DNA from: Thermoplasmata archaeon
GTDB lineage: Archaea; Thermoplasmatota; Thermoplasmata; Thermoplasmatales; GCA-001856825
Direction of reading: 5' to 3'
Assembly (NCBI GenBank): GCA_021797915.1
Contig: JAJZYT010000006.1
Span: 1-64,000 of the forward strand
DNA length: 64,000 nt
Shown: positions 36,024 through 44,680 of the stretch, piece by piece
Layout of the letters: each line of letters starts with the position of its first letter
Numbering within the stretch: position 1 is the stretch's first letter
Notes under the pieces: generated by a model
Databases searched by the model: none
What the model was told of the DNA's origin: nothing
The model's input: the letters and a program-made list of their open reading frames with translations, nothing else
Position numbers and translations under genes: made by a program

Positions 36024-36408
36024 GACAAGCGGGGCCAGGAAGACGGCCGTTGCACGTGCAACAATCAAGGAAGGAAAGGGAAGAATAAGGATAAACGGGG
36101 TTCCAGTCGAGATATACCAACCTGAACTTGCCAAACTCAAGATGATGGAACCTGTCATGCTTGTTGGAGACAAGATTTCCAAGGTCGATATTGCAGTAAA
36201 TATGAGAGGCGGAGGAGTGATAGGCCAGGCTGAAGCGGCTAGAACGGCCATCTCCAGAGCGCTGGTCGATTTCTTCAAAGACCAGGAGCTTGAAAAGATT
36301 TTCAAAGATTATGATAGGAGCCTGCTCGTAAGTGATGTGAGAAGGAAACTCCCGAAGAAGCCTGGAGGAAGCGGGGCCAGGAAGAAGAAACAGAAGTCTT
36401 ACAGGTGA
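36013..36408 (+). CDS. rps9: ribosomal protein S9
   Basis: A 131-residue small-subunit protein: [47 protein letters not shown] and the C-terminal [10 protein letters not shown] that reaches the P-site tRNA. It starts inside the last codons of L13, so translation is coupled. Confidence 0.96.
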   Translation: MVIETSGARKTAVARATIKEGKGRIRINGVPVEIYQPELAKLKMMEPVMLVGDKISKVDIAVNMRGGGVIGQAEAARTAISRALVDFFKDQELEKIFKDYDRSLLVSDVRRKLPKKPGGSGARKKKQKSYR

Positions 36409-36412
36409 AAAA

Positions 36413-36634
36413 ATGATTATTCCTGTCAGGTGTTTCAGCTGTGGAAGGGTCATCGGATCCGATTATGTTCGATTCTCGAACAAGGTGGAGGAAATTAGGA
36501 AATCGAAGAACAGGGAAGCGAATTCTGAAGAGATTTCCGGTATCCTGGACGATCTGAATGTCACACGATACTGTTGCAGAAGAATGATCCTTTCTAACGC
36601 GGAACTCCTAGAAGAAATTTTACCATTTGACTGA
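36413..36634 (+). CDS. rpoN: RNA polymerase subunit N
   Basis: A 73-residue zinc protein (MIIPVRCFSCGRVIG with CxxC, and YCCRRM with the second pair), the archaeal Rpb10 homologue. AGGTGA precedes the ATG. RpoK and S2, which often follow, are not here; instead tRNA-Pro begins one base past the stop. Confidence 0.96.
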   Translation: MIIPVRCFSCGRVIGSDYVRFSNKVEEIRKSKNREANSEEISGILDDLNVTRYCCRRMILSNAELLEEILPFD

Positions 36635-36635
36635 A

Positions 36636-36710
36636 GGGGCCATAGGGTAGATTGGACCATCCTACCAGCTTGGGGTGTTGGTGACCCGAGTTCAAATCTC
36701 GGTGGCCCCA
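36636..36710 (+). tRNA. tRNA-Pro (anticodon GGG)
   Basis: Acceptor GGGGCCA/TGGCCCC, D-arm with GGGT and conserved GG, anticodon stem CCAGC/GTTGG with loop TTGGGGT (anticodon GGG), T-arm CCGAG/CTCGG around TTCAAAT. Discriminator A; CCA is not encoded; no intron. Its 5' end is 1 base after the rpoN stop codon, so it is probably cut out of the ribosomal-protein transcript by RNase P. Confidence 0.95.
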
Positions 36711-36761
36711 TCTAATTCAAGGGGATATACAACACCAGTTATTGCACATTTTTTGTCCCTT

Positions 36762-37640
36762 TTATAATCCATACAACTGATACTCTGTCACTTTCTTGAA
36801 TCCCATATGATCGTAAAGTGGATGCCCCATTTCTGTAGCCTCCAAACAACTCCAGACACACCCTTCTTTAGCTCCATCCATTATAGCTCTCCACGTTATT
36901 GCTTCTGCATATCCCCGTCTTCGGAATTTCTTCACTGTTCCGACAAAGTAGATGCCTGCTAGATTTCCTGTCTTGTAACGAAGTGAGGTTGCAACCGGGG
37001 TTTCACCAAAAAGACCTATGTAAAGGGTTGCCCCGGGTATGGAGGAACCAATTTGATCAAGTGGAATGTTCACATCTTTACCATCGTCCGAAAACAATCC
37101 GTGTCCAAAGCTCAGACTACTGACCTCCAAAAACATTTTAAGATCCTTCAAAGAACTCACTTCTCTGACATTCAACCCGGTTGAAGATTCAGGAATCTTG
37201 TCTGGTAACGGATCCAAAATCATTCCGGGACTCACCTCTTGAAGCTTCAATTTCATCTCTTCTATCAGGGGTTTGAGATCTTCCACAATATTCGGCAATG
37301 TTATGAGCCGCCAGGGCAGTCCAGAAGCGACATATAGTTCTTTTATTCGATCTATCAGCTTTTCGATATTGACCGGTTTGTCAAAAGCAAAAACACTGTT
37401 GTACTCTGGAGAGGGAAGACCGGAATTGATCAATGAAACGCCTTCGAAATTTTCAACAGTCCCTCCAGGTATGATCGAAGAGAAAGAACTCAGCAACGAC
37501 TCCCAATTTTCGGTGCAAGAAATCTCCAGCTTGGACCTGACGAGCATGTTATACCCCAGACTCGAATCTCCTACGGTGGTTAATCGTTTTCGGATCACAT
37601 CACCCCGTTGTGACAATAGAGGCAAATTGATCTCTTTCAA
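36762..37640 (-). CDS. GNAT-family N-acetyltransferase
   Basis: A 292-residue protein. The C-terminal ~110 residues are a GNAT domain: LFGETPVATSLRYKTG, GIYFVGTVKKFRRRGYAEAI (acetyl-CoA site RRRGYA) and YDHMGFKKV. The N-terminal ~180 residues have no clear match and may be a degenerate second GNAT half. The start is TTG at 37640; an internal ATG 31 codons on is the next choice. The substrate is unknown. Confidence 0.82.
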   Translation of the reverse strand: MKEINLPLLSQRGDVIRKRLTTVGDSSLGYNMLVRSKLEISCTENWESLLSSFSSIIPGGTVENFEGVSLINSGLPSPEYNSVFAFDKPVNIEKLIDRIKELYVASGLPWRLITLPNIVEDLKPLIEEMKLKLQEVSPGMILDPLPDKIPESSTGLNVREVSSLKDLKMFLEVSSLSFGHGLFSDDGKDVNIPLDQIGSSIPGATLYIGLFGETPVATSLRYKTGNLAGIYFVGTVKKFRRRGYAEAITWRAIMDGAKEGCVWSCLEATEMGHPLYDHMGFKKVTEYQLYGL

Positions 37641-37767
37641 TGATCAGCAACCAGACTAATATTTTCGCGGATGAAATTTCATGAAGTATAAATATTGCCA
37701 GAAATAGGATAACCATGCAATATAATTCAAAAATAGTAGCAGAAGCGATCAACTGGAGGTGTACCTT

Positions 37768-38214
37768 TTGACCAGGGTCACGAAGAATGATGCCGACATT
37801 TTCTTGAAAATGCTTGATTCGATGTCAACACAGCAGATGCAGGAGGCGATGAATTGGTTCAACAAGGATTTCTCTGCCAAAGATTATTCGGAGTTCAAGA
37901 AGAAATATCCTCAGGGTAGCATAGGCAATAACAATGTTATGGCCATTCTAGTCAATTTCGAGATGCAAGGGGTTCTAGTTAGCCACGGACTGCTGAACGA
38001 AGATCTTTACTTTGATTTCAGTGGTATCGGATTCATCTGGCCAAGGCTAGAGAAGATAGTCGCAGGGATGAGAAAAGAAATGGATGAGTCACTATTTGAA
38101 AATGCCGTTTGGCTTGCAAAGAGACAGAAGGAGTGGAAAAAAGGAGTTTGGCGTCCGAACCTAGCATGGAAGCTTGATGGCGCAAGTGCAAAGAATCAGA
38201 AAAAGAAAAAGTGA
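37768..38214 (+). CDS. hypothetical protein, 148 aa
   Basis: A soluble, mostly helical protein with a lysine-rich tail. GGAGGTG at 37755-37761 is a strong Shine-Dalgarno six bases before the TTG at 37768, so this TTG (M-TRVTKNDADIF) is chosen over the GTG at 37759, which lies inside the Shine-Dalgarno. Motifs such as FEMQGVLVSHGLLNEDLYFDF and WLAKRQKEWKKG suggest a conserved fold, similar to small DUF4760-like proteins, but I cannot name a function. Confidence 0.7.
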   Translation: MTRVTKNDADIFLKMLDSMSTQQMQEAMNWFNKDFSAKDYSEFKKKYPQGSIGNNNVMAILVNFEMQGVLVSHGLLNEDLYFDFSGIGFIWPRLEKIVAGMRKEMDESLFENAVWLAKRQKEWKKGVWRPNLAWKLDGASAKNQKKKK

Positions 38215-38323
38215 GCCTCTCTAACCACTGATTACCCAACTTTATCTAATTTCTCTCTGATTGATTGAGGTGGATGTGAGAATAGTGAAACCTCGACATT
38301 TTCTTCGCAAGTGGGTAGCAGTA

Positions 38324-38986
38324 TCAAACTCTCAAAACGTAAAACAACGATATCAAAATCGTAACCGATAGCAATAAGACTGTTTCTGTCATACCAACTG
38401 GACGGAGTCCTTTGGTCTTCAACGCTACAGGAATTCTAGCTACGGACAATGAAAAAACCAGGAAAACTGGATTTAGAATGACCAAGACTACTGGTACCAG
38501 ATCATAGAGCAAAAGGTACCTTGCACTTGACAGTTTAGCCCTGACAGTGAACTCAGAACCAATCATGTAAACGAAGAGCGAACCCATCAACAGAATTTCC
38601 CTATTTGCGATAAGTCCGATTGTTTCAACGAAGAGTATCACAAATGCAAGTATGCCTGAAACTGTCCCGAGATATGACAGTTTCTTGGAGGCAAGAAATA
38701 TTCTCAAGGCATAGGTGAGGAAGAAAATCGCGTACGGTACTATCAATAGATAATCAATGTAGATAGATGCGATGGATGCAGCGACGAGGATGATCATCCA
38801 TGCCGTATCAATTTGCGATTTCCACAACCTTTTGAATGGCACATCGTACAGAAACAGCCCCATCCATATTGGAACCCAGTAGAGAATCGAAATGAAATAG
38901 CCCCTTGTCAGTATCGCAAGAACAACGGAAGAACTACCTAGTATGATAGAGCTGAAGATGTTTCCGTGTTCAACAGGTCTCCTCAT
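38324..38986 (-). CDS. multi-spanning membrane protein, YwiC-like
   Basis: A 220-residue protein with about seven or eight membrane helices. It begins RRPVEHGNIFS, like the KQHGAW start of YwiC-like proteins, and ends with a basic loop (RIPVALKTKGLRPVGMTE) before the last helix, as in that family. No function is known for it. The gene stands alone. The family call is tentative. Confidence 0.6.
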   Translation of the reverse strand: MRRPVEHGNIFSSIILGSSSVVLAILTRGYFISILYWVPIWMGLFLYDVPFKRLWKSQIDTAWMIILVAASIASIYIDYLLIVPYAIFFLTYALRIFLASKKLSYLGTVSGILAFVILFVETIGLIANREILLMGSLFVYMIGSEFTVRAKLSSARYLLLYDLVPVVLVILNPVFLVFSLSVARIPVALKTKGLRPVGMTETVLLLSVTILISLFYVLRV

Positions 38987-39044
38987 AGATGGAAATAAAA
39001 TAGGATTAATTAATGATTTAGACTTAGTTGTAAGGAACTAAATT

Positions 39045-40370
39045 CTATTCGAAATTCACCGCTTCCAGCAAGTCCCTAGTCGATGCCCTGTCGAAATTCT
39101 TACCTAACTCTATCAGTCTCTTCACCTTTTCAGGGTCCTTTATGAGCCTGTGCCCCTTGTTCTCTAGGTCCTTCCAGTCGTAAGGATTCTTGAAGTGCCC
39201 TTTCGGAACTGTGACCTCCTTTTGCTGTTCTCCAGCCTTTGTCTTAACGGATATCTTTACAGGAAGATATTCCGGGTACATCTCATCGTACTCCTTGGTG
39301 ACTTCAAAGTCCATTGAATCTATCAGTCTGAGAATTGACGGGTCGTTCAGGTACTTGGGTTCAAAGGAAGATGTGTTTGGTTCTCCGTAAGTCAAGGTAT
39401 AAGCAATCATGTAGGGGAGACTGTGATCCGCTGTCTCTTTTGTCTTAGGTCTGAGCTTTTCTGGATCCTTCACAATGATCCTGTGGGCAACGGAGAACGT
39501 GTCAACATGAATCTCTGATATTTCTTCGCCATTTAGCTGATTCTTGATCCACAACGCGGATTCTATCGCGCTCATTGCGTGATATTCGACGGGAAAATTC
39601 TTGATCATGGTCCTTACGATCCTGTTCTTCTCCAGATCGACCTTAATGTTGCCGGTGACCTGCTTGAAAAAGCCCATTTCTCCTTCAAATATTGGAGAAG
39701 GACCCGTAAACCCTTCATTTGCAAGCAGGGAAGCAAAGACCGAATTTCTGGAGGCATTTGCAGCAGTACATCCCTTCCACATGCTGAGTTCTCCTGCTCT
39801 TGTCTGTCTCATTGAAATGTTGTTGTTGAGCGCAAGGTTGAGGGTATTGATGAACCTTGACTTGTCGAAGTGATTTAGCACTCCAAGACCTGCCGCCGAC
39901 GAGATAGAGATATATGTGACGTGATCCCAACCCCTATCCCTGATTGAATATGCGTCTGCCAAGGCTCCGACCACCTGGTAAGCTGTTGCCAGGGCCTTGA
40001 GAACCTGCATTCCGCTCTCGTTAGAAGAGTAACCATAGCTCAAGAGTGGAGGTACGTTGTCTGATGGATGCAGTGCTTCCTTGGAAAGATAGGTATCGTT
40101 GTAGTCCAGATATCTGGTCATTGAACCATTAATGTAGGTCGCAATGTCAACAGAAGCCTTCCTCTTATCGTAGTAGATTGGAGCATCAATCTTTCCCGAT
40201 GAAGGCAGGAGTGCGCGCTTGGATATTTGGACTGCGTCCGCATTTCTTGCTCCATAGGAAACAAACAATGAATCCACTATTCTTTTTTTGAGTTCCTCAG
40301 TTGTTGATTTATCTTTCAAAAGATCATTTATGTGGAGACTGTACTCATAGATTTGCTCATCTAGATTCAA
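39045..40370 (-). CDS. MmgE/PrpD-family protein (2-methylcitrate dehydratase-like)
   Basis: A 441-residue protein with the PrpD pattern: NGSMTRYLDYNDTYLSKEA, LHPSDN, then GWDHVTYISISSAAGLG and MWKGCTAANASRN, and FPVEYHAMSAIESALWIK. Family members dehydrate 2-methylcitrate or related acids in propionate breakdown, or isomerise cis-aconitate-like acids. No prpB or prpC is present in the window. The start is TTG, supported by GGTGAT three bases further upstream (minus strand of 40374-40379). Confidence 0.88.
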   Translation of the reverse strand: MNLDEQIYEYSLHINDLLKDKSTTEELKKRIVDSLFVSYGARNADAVQISKRALLPSSGKIDAPIYYDKRKASVDIATYINGSMTRYLDYNDTYLSKEALHPSDNVPPLLSYGYSSNESGMQVLKALATAYQVVGALADAYSIRDRGWDHVTYISISSAAGLGVLNHFDKSRFINTLNLALNNNISMRQTRAGELSMWKGCTAANASRNSVFASLLANEGFTGPSPIFEGEMGFFKQVTGNIKVDLEKNRIVRTMIKNFPVEYHAMSAIESALWIKNQLNGEEISEIHVDTFSVAHRIIVKDPEKLRPKTKETADHSLPYMIAYTLTYGEPNTSSFEPKYLNDPSILRLIDSMDFEVTKEYDEMYPEYLPVKISVKTKAGEQQKEVTVPKGHFKNPYDWKDLENKGHRLIKDPEKVKRLIELGKNFDRASTRDLLEAVNFE

Positions 40371-40627
40371 GAGATCACCCTACCTGAAAATAATTTCTTC
40401 TACTAAACTACTATCTTTGAAGTGAGTAATTAAGAATATTCAAATTCTGCCATCTTTGGGACGCAAGTTCATTTACGTTTGATTTTTCCTTAAAATTTGC
40501 AACCACTATTCAATATGGTAGTAAAACTCAGCCTCTCGACTGAAATAATCAAAATCAAATCTAGCCCTAATCTTGACGTTAGAATTTTCTATATCGGTAT
40601 GTTAGGGATTCAATAAAGTGAATAAAA

Positions 40628-41794
40628 ATGAAGTTTTTCCTTGAAAACTATGGTTGCACTCTAAACCAAGCACAGGGGGAAATGATAGCCACTTCCCTAA
40701 TCTCCCAAGGGAACCAGATGGTGGGAGAGCTTGAGTCTGCGGATTCAGTTCTGATTTCTACTTGCGTTGTCATAAAACATACTGAAGACAAAATGAAAAA
40801 CCGAATAGATGAGCTAAAGAAACAGGGGAAGGAAGTCATTGTCTCTGGCTGTTTGACCCATCCTCAATCTAAAGGTGTTAGAAGGATAGATTTCTCCTCA
40901 TCATATGGGAGTCTTCCAATCCTCAAAGAGGGGGACCTGAGCGTCGGGATCCCAATAGCCGAAGGGTGTGATGGAGGATGTTCGTTTTGCATCTCAAGAA
41001 TCGCAAGAGGAAGACTCAAGAGCTTTGATGAGGAAAAGATTCTTTGGAAGATAAAGGAAATGGTTGCGAGGGGAGCAAAGGAAATTCGCTTGACCGCTCT
41101 GGATACGGGTTCCTACGGTAAAGACAAATCGAAGACGCTGTCAGATCTTATCGATAGGATCGTCAGCCTTGAAGGCGATTTCAAAGTTAGAATTGGAATG
41201 ATGGAACCAGAAAATGCCAGCTCTATAATAGACGGATTGATTGAAGTGATGAAATCAGAAAAAGTGTACCGATTCCTGCACATACCGTTTCAGAGCGGAG
41301 ATCCGCTGATTCTAAGGAAAATGGGCAGACAGTACAGGATAGAAAAATTCTTAGACGTTGTCAGAAAATTCCGGAATGCCTTCCCGACGGGAATCCTCAG
41401 CACAGACGTGATTGTTGGTTTTCCTTATGAATCGGTCGAGGGCCTCAAGGCAACAGCAGATGTTGTGAAGCAAGTGAGACCTGAAATCCTCAACGTGACC
41501 AAGTATTCTCCGAGGCCCGGTACAGCGGCATATGGGTGGAAGATACCTCCTACGAACCAAACAGCTCAATGGAGCCAGATCCTAAACGAGATTCACAGAG
41601 ATGTTTCGGAGAGATCTCTCAGAAGATTCGTCGGAAAAGAAACAGAAATCAGACTGATGGAACTTGGAAAGAATGGCGCCTTCCTCGGAAGAGATCAGGA
41701 TTATCATCCTGTGATAATTAAGACAGGAAAACTAGGGGAAAAGAAAAGAGTCAAGATTGTAAATAACTCCCAATTTTACCTCATTGCAAAATAA
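40628..41794 (+). CDS. tRNA t6A methylthiotransferase (e-MtaB type)
   Basis: A 388-residue radical-SAM enzyme. UPF0004 domain with ENYGCTLNQAQ and SGCLTHPQ cysteines, the radical-SAM cluster GCDGGCSFC (CxxxCxxC), LTALDTGSYGKD, HIPFQSGDPLILRKMGRQY, and a C-terminal TRAM domain (about 325-388). It adds a methylthio group to t6A37 of tRNA. A TATA-like TTCTATATCGG lies about 35 bases before the ATG. First of three overlapping or abutting genes with YciI-like and DUF167 genes. Confidence 0.93.
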   Translation: MKFFLENYGCTLNQAQGEMIATSLISQGNQMVGELESADSVLISTCVVIKHTEDKMKNRIDELKKQGKEVIVSGCLTHPQSKGVRRIDFSSSYGSLPILKEGDLSVGIPIAEGCDGGCSFCISRIARGRLKSFDEEKILWKIKEMVARGAKEIRLTALDTGSYGKDKSKTLSDLIDRIVSLEGDFKVRIGMMEPENASSIIDGLIEVMKSEKVYRFLHIPFQSGDPLILRKMGRQYRIEKFLDVVRKFRNAFPTGILSTDVIVGFPYESVEGLKATADVVKQVRPEILNVTKYSPRPGTAAYGWKIPPTNQTAQWSQILNEIHRDVSERSLRRFVGKETEIRLMELGKNGAFLGRDQDYHPVIIKTGKLGEKKRVKIVNNSQFYLIAK

Positions 41795-42117
41795 TGAGTA
41801 GGAACTCTATAATAACTCGTCTCTCATCTGTAAATGTGCACCACATTCTTCTCTACGATGTCGTTGATAATTTCATCCCGAGGCGTGACCGATTCATGAG
41901 CGCTCACCCGGCACTTGCAAAAGAAAGTGAAGCAAAGGGAGATTTATTGATGGCAGGTGCATTAAGTGATCCGGTCGATCGTGCCGTACTTATTTTAACC
42001 TCTCGAGAAGCAGTGAAAGAATTTGCTAAGAGTGACCCATATTACTTGAATGGTCTGGTTAGATTCTTATGTTATCAGGAAATGGAATGCGGTCATAGGA
42101 CCAGGAGTAGAATCTAA
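41794..42117 (+). CDS. YCII-related protein
   Basis: A 107-residue dimeric ferredoxin-like protein of the YciI family: HHILLYDVVDNFIPRRDRFM, AHPALAKESEAKGDLLMAGAL and FAKSDPYYLNGLV, with the conserved histidine and aspartate. Role unknown. It overlaps the methylthiotransferase stop by one base (TAATG) and abuts DUF167. Confidence 0.85.
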   Translation: MSRNSIITRLSSVNVHHILLYDVVDNFIPRRDRFMSAHPALAKESEAKGDLLMAGALSDPVDRAVLILTSREAVKEFAKSDPYYLNGLVRFLCYQEMECGHRTRSRI

Positions 42118-42351
42118 ATGAGACAAAAAATCACCGTTCGAAGGGGTAACGCGCCGATTCAGGAAAAGGAGGGAGTCCTGATCGTTTCTACAACGGAAAA
42201 GAGGGAAAGGAACAAGGCAAATATTGATATTATCAGACAGCTTTCAAAACATTATTCTATTCCACAATCCAGCGTCAGACTGATTTCCGGAGCAACATCC
42301 TCCAAGAAGGTAGTTGAAATTTTAGACCTCAACGACCCTAAAAGTAGGTAG
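42118..42351 (+). CDS. DUF167/YggU-family protein
   Basis: A 77-residue protein with the YggU pattern: EGVLIVSTTEKRERNKANIDIIRQLSKHY, then SSVRLISGATSSKKVVEI (shown in parts; the conserved GxxSxxK core is visible). The family is widespread with no known activity. Its ATG directly follows the stop codon of the YciI-like gene. Confidence 0.85.
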   Translation: MRQKITVRRGNAPIQEKEGVLIVSTTEKRERNKANIDIIRQLSKHYSIPQSSVRLISGATSSKKVVEILDLNDPKSR

Positions 42352-42428
42352 GTCTACCAAACCTCGAAGTGTTCTATCACTCATAAAATTCTGGAAGGAT
42401 TCAATTCTGAAAAGTTTCAGCCTGTTAT

Positions 42429-42860
42429 CTATTCAATGTAAAGTCTAGCCAAGGTGAAATGTCTCTTTGCAAGAAGCATCGCTGTCTTCAGATTCTTTGC
42501 TTCCTTCCCTATGGCAGATGCCTTGTAATTCGGATCCACCTTAACATTCACCACATACCCGCTCTCCCCTGCGGTGATGTTGAGGGAAACCACCTTGTAT
42601 CGATAGAAAAGGTTCCTGAAAAATTGTTCGGGTTCAGGGGAGTAATCCAGGACGTTCACTCTCTTCTTCAGACTCTCCTTGATCCTCTCCAGTGCCCTCT
42701 TTTTGTCATCGCTGGTGAACAGCTTATAGGTGCCTCCCTTCTCTAGGACATAGAAGATAACATCGTCTGCCTCCATGACGTCCTTAACAGGTAGCCCGGT
42801 GGCCTTTTCAAAAAGCTGAATGAGATCCAGACTTCGTGTATCCAGTGTTATTTCTCCCAA
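42429..42860 (-). CDS. nusA: archaeal NusA (KH-domain transcription factor)
   Basis: A 143-residue protein made of two KH domains, the archaeal NusA form without the S1 and N-terminal domains. ITLDTRSLDLIQLFEKATG and VVNVKVDPNYKASAIGKEAKN (GxxG-like AIGKEAKN loop) fit. It is the last gene of the rpo operon here; S12 and S7, which commonly follow NusA, are absent. Confidence 0.92.
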   Translation of the reverse strand: MGEITLDTRSLDLIQLFEKATGLPVKDVMEADDVIFYVLEKGGTYKLFTSDDKKRALERIKESLKKRVNVLDYSPEPEQFFRNLFYRYKVVSLNITAGESGYVVNVKVDPNYKASAIGKEAKNLKTAMLLAKRHFTLARLYIE

Positions 42861-42862
42861 CT

Positions 42863-43138
42863 TTACTCATTCTCCCTGAACTGAGAGATACCGGAGTCTA
42901 TAACACCAACAACGGAAACCGGGAATGGTTTCCCAAAAATATTACCAAGTTGAATAGAGTTTAGTGGTACGACAAATTTAGGCGACTTGAGTGCATCATA
43001 TTTTTCCTTCAAATGAGGCTCGTTGGCAAATACTACTGCCTTTATACTTCCCTTCTTTCCTAGCTTCTCGGTGACTTTCTCTCCGAGCACGAATTTTCCT
43101 GTTTCCTTCAACCTTCCAAGTTCCCAGTTAAAGTCCAT
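42863..43138 (-). CDS. rpl30e: ribosomal protein L30e
   Basis: A 91-residue L7Ae/L30e-fold protein: LGRLKETGKFVLGEKVTEK, IKAVVFANEP, and IQLGNIFGKPFPVSVVGVID. It starts abutting the rpoA2 stop (43139) and ends 2 bases before nusA. Its place after rpoA2 is standard in Archaea. The typical N-terminal segment is a little short. Confidence 0.92.
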   Translation of the reverse strand: MDFNWELGRLKETGKFVLGEKVTEKLGKKGSIKAVVFANEPHLKEKYDALKSPKFVVPLNSIQLGNIFGKPFPVSVVGVIDSGISQFRENE

Positions 43139-44680
43139 TTACTCTTCTCTCCTGTACGAAAGTTTTACTGCACCCGTACCAAGGGTTATTGGTTGTCCCA
43201 CTATAATATTTTCTGCGACGCCATTGAGCCTCTCTACCTCTCCAATCAATCCGGCGTTCAGCAGATGCTTGCTCGTAATTTCGAATGCCGCCCTTGCCAG
43301 AACTGATGCCTTCTTTCCAGAGATCCCGTGCCTTCCGATCGCTTCGACGTTTCCTGAAAAAGTCATCATGTCAGAAACAAGCATTAGGTGCCTGATGTCG
43401 GTATTGAGACCTGCGTTGTGAAGTGTTGAGGTGCTCTCCTCGATGATCGCTTCCCTAGCTGCCTCGACCCCTAGGACCTGAGATATCTCTATGATGTCGT
43501 TCGTTTTTGTCCTGGTATAATCAACGTCCTTAAGTTCCATCACTCCAGCAAGGTTTGAGCCCTGAGTGTAGATGACCCATTCCTTTGCCTTCTGGTCAAA
43601 CTTAACTATTGCCCTCTTTATTCCGTCAAGCCCCTTGACCTGGAATGTTTTCAGGTTCTCGTACAGCTGGTAAATTTTCTTATACGATGGTTCTTCTTGA
43701 GAGAGTCTGATCTTGTTCTCTTCTTCGGAGATTGCGGTCTTTTGCATCCTAATTTTCTTTAGCCTCGGCATTATCTCTTCCCGCTTTAGTCCCCTCTCCT
43801 GCATCTTCTGCTTGTCCAACAGGATGAGGACATACCCCTCTGTCGTGTTGACTTCTATATCTGCTACGTCGAGCAGCGTGGTTGACTCTATGGATCTGGC
43901 AAGCGAGACTGCTCTGTCCTCGTCCCCTCTTGCCTTTTCTGTGAGGAAAATGGTCATTGAGGGAGTGCTCGGAGTCTTTCTTGCATCGACGATCTCGATG
44001 AGCCTCGGCAGACCGAGTGTGACATCCATTTCTGCGACACCTGCAAAGTGGAAAGTTCTCATTGTCATCTGCGTTCCAGGTTCACCGATGCTCTGGGCTC
44101 CCACTATTCCTACGGCCTCGTAAGGGTCGACGCCTGTCTCCTTGTACTTCTCCAGAGTGGCTTTAATCAGTTTTTCAAAGTCCTTCTCCCCAATACCATA
44201 ATGCTTCTTTGCCGCAGTCAGCTGTTCCGCTATTTTCACCGGCAGACTGTTCCCGTCCTTCTCTACCTGACGGATCAGGCTCTTGACCTCGCTGTTCAGC
44301 TTTCCTTCCATGTGATCTGGAAGTTCGATCTTTGCCTCCTCTTTCTTGACAATAACGGCATATGAGAGCACCTTATCGACTGAGCCCCCGGATACCTCCT
44401 CATAGTTAACTATGTCATCCTGTATTTCCTCGATCTTCTCTATCGTGATTAGTGTCTTGAGCTTGTCTTTCTTCTTCTTTAGAACGTTTTTCTCATTCTG
44501 GTATGGAGCAATCTTTGATATCTTTGCCTTTGCAACGAATGTCTTTCCCGTGACCGTTATTAGAGCTTCTTTTATCGATTTGTCCGCAGGAATCTCATAG
44601 TCAAGGCAGTATCCGATAGGGGCCTTTTCTAATATCTCCTTAACCTTCTTGAGTGTGTCCTTCCATGCAAGGATGGTCAT
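43139..44680 (-). CDS. rpoA2: RNA polymerase subunit A''
   Basis: A 513-residue A'' subunit, the C-terminal third of the largest RNA polymerase chain. The trigger-loop block [20 protein letters not shown] begins near residue 188 and the C-terminal [19 protein letters not shown] is complete. In most archaea this block begins about 60-70 residues in, so there is an N-terminal extension of roughly 120 residues, rich in lysine and glutamate ([20 protein letters not shown]). It overlaps rpoA1 by 4 bases. Confidence 0.95.
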   Translation of the reverse strand: MTILAWKDTLKKVKEILEKAPIGYCLDYEIPADKSIKEALITVTGKTFVAKAKISKIAPYQNEKNVLKKKKDKLKTLITIEKIEEIQDDIVNYEEVSGGSVDKVLSYAVIVKKEEAKIELPDHMEGKLNSEVKSLIRQVEKDGNSLPVKIAEQLTAAKKHYGIGEKDFEKLIKATLEKYKETGVDPYEAVGIVGAQSIGEPGTQMTMRTFHFAGVAEMDVTLGLPRLIEIVDARKTPSTPSMTIFLTEKARGDEDRAVSLARSIESTTLLDVADIEVNTTEGYVLILLDKQKMQERGLKREEIMPRLKKIRMQKTAISEEENKIRLSQEEPSYKKIYQLYENLKTFQVKGLDGIKRAIVKFDQKAKEWVIYTQGSNLAGVMELKDVDYTRTKTNDIIEISQVLGVEAAREAIIEESTSTLHNAGLNTDIRHLMLVSDMMTFSGNVEAIGRHGISGKKASVLARAAFEITSKHLLNAGLIGEVERLNGVAENIIVGQPITLGTGAVKLSYRREE

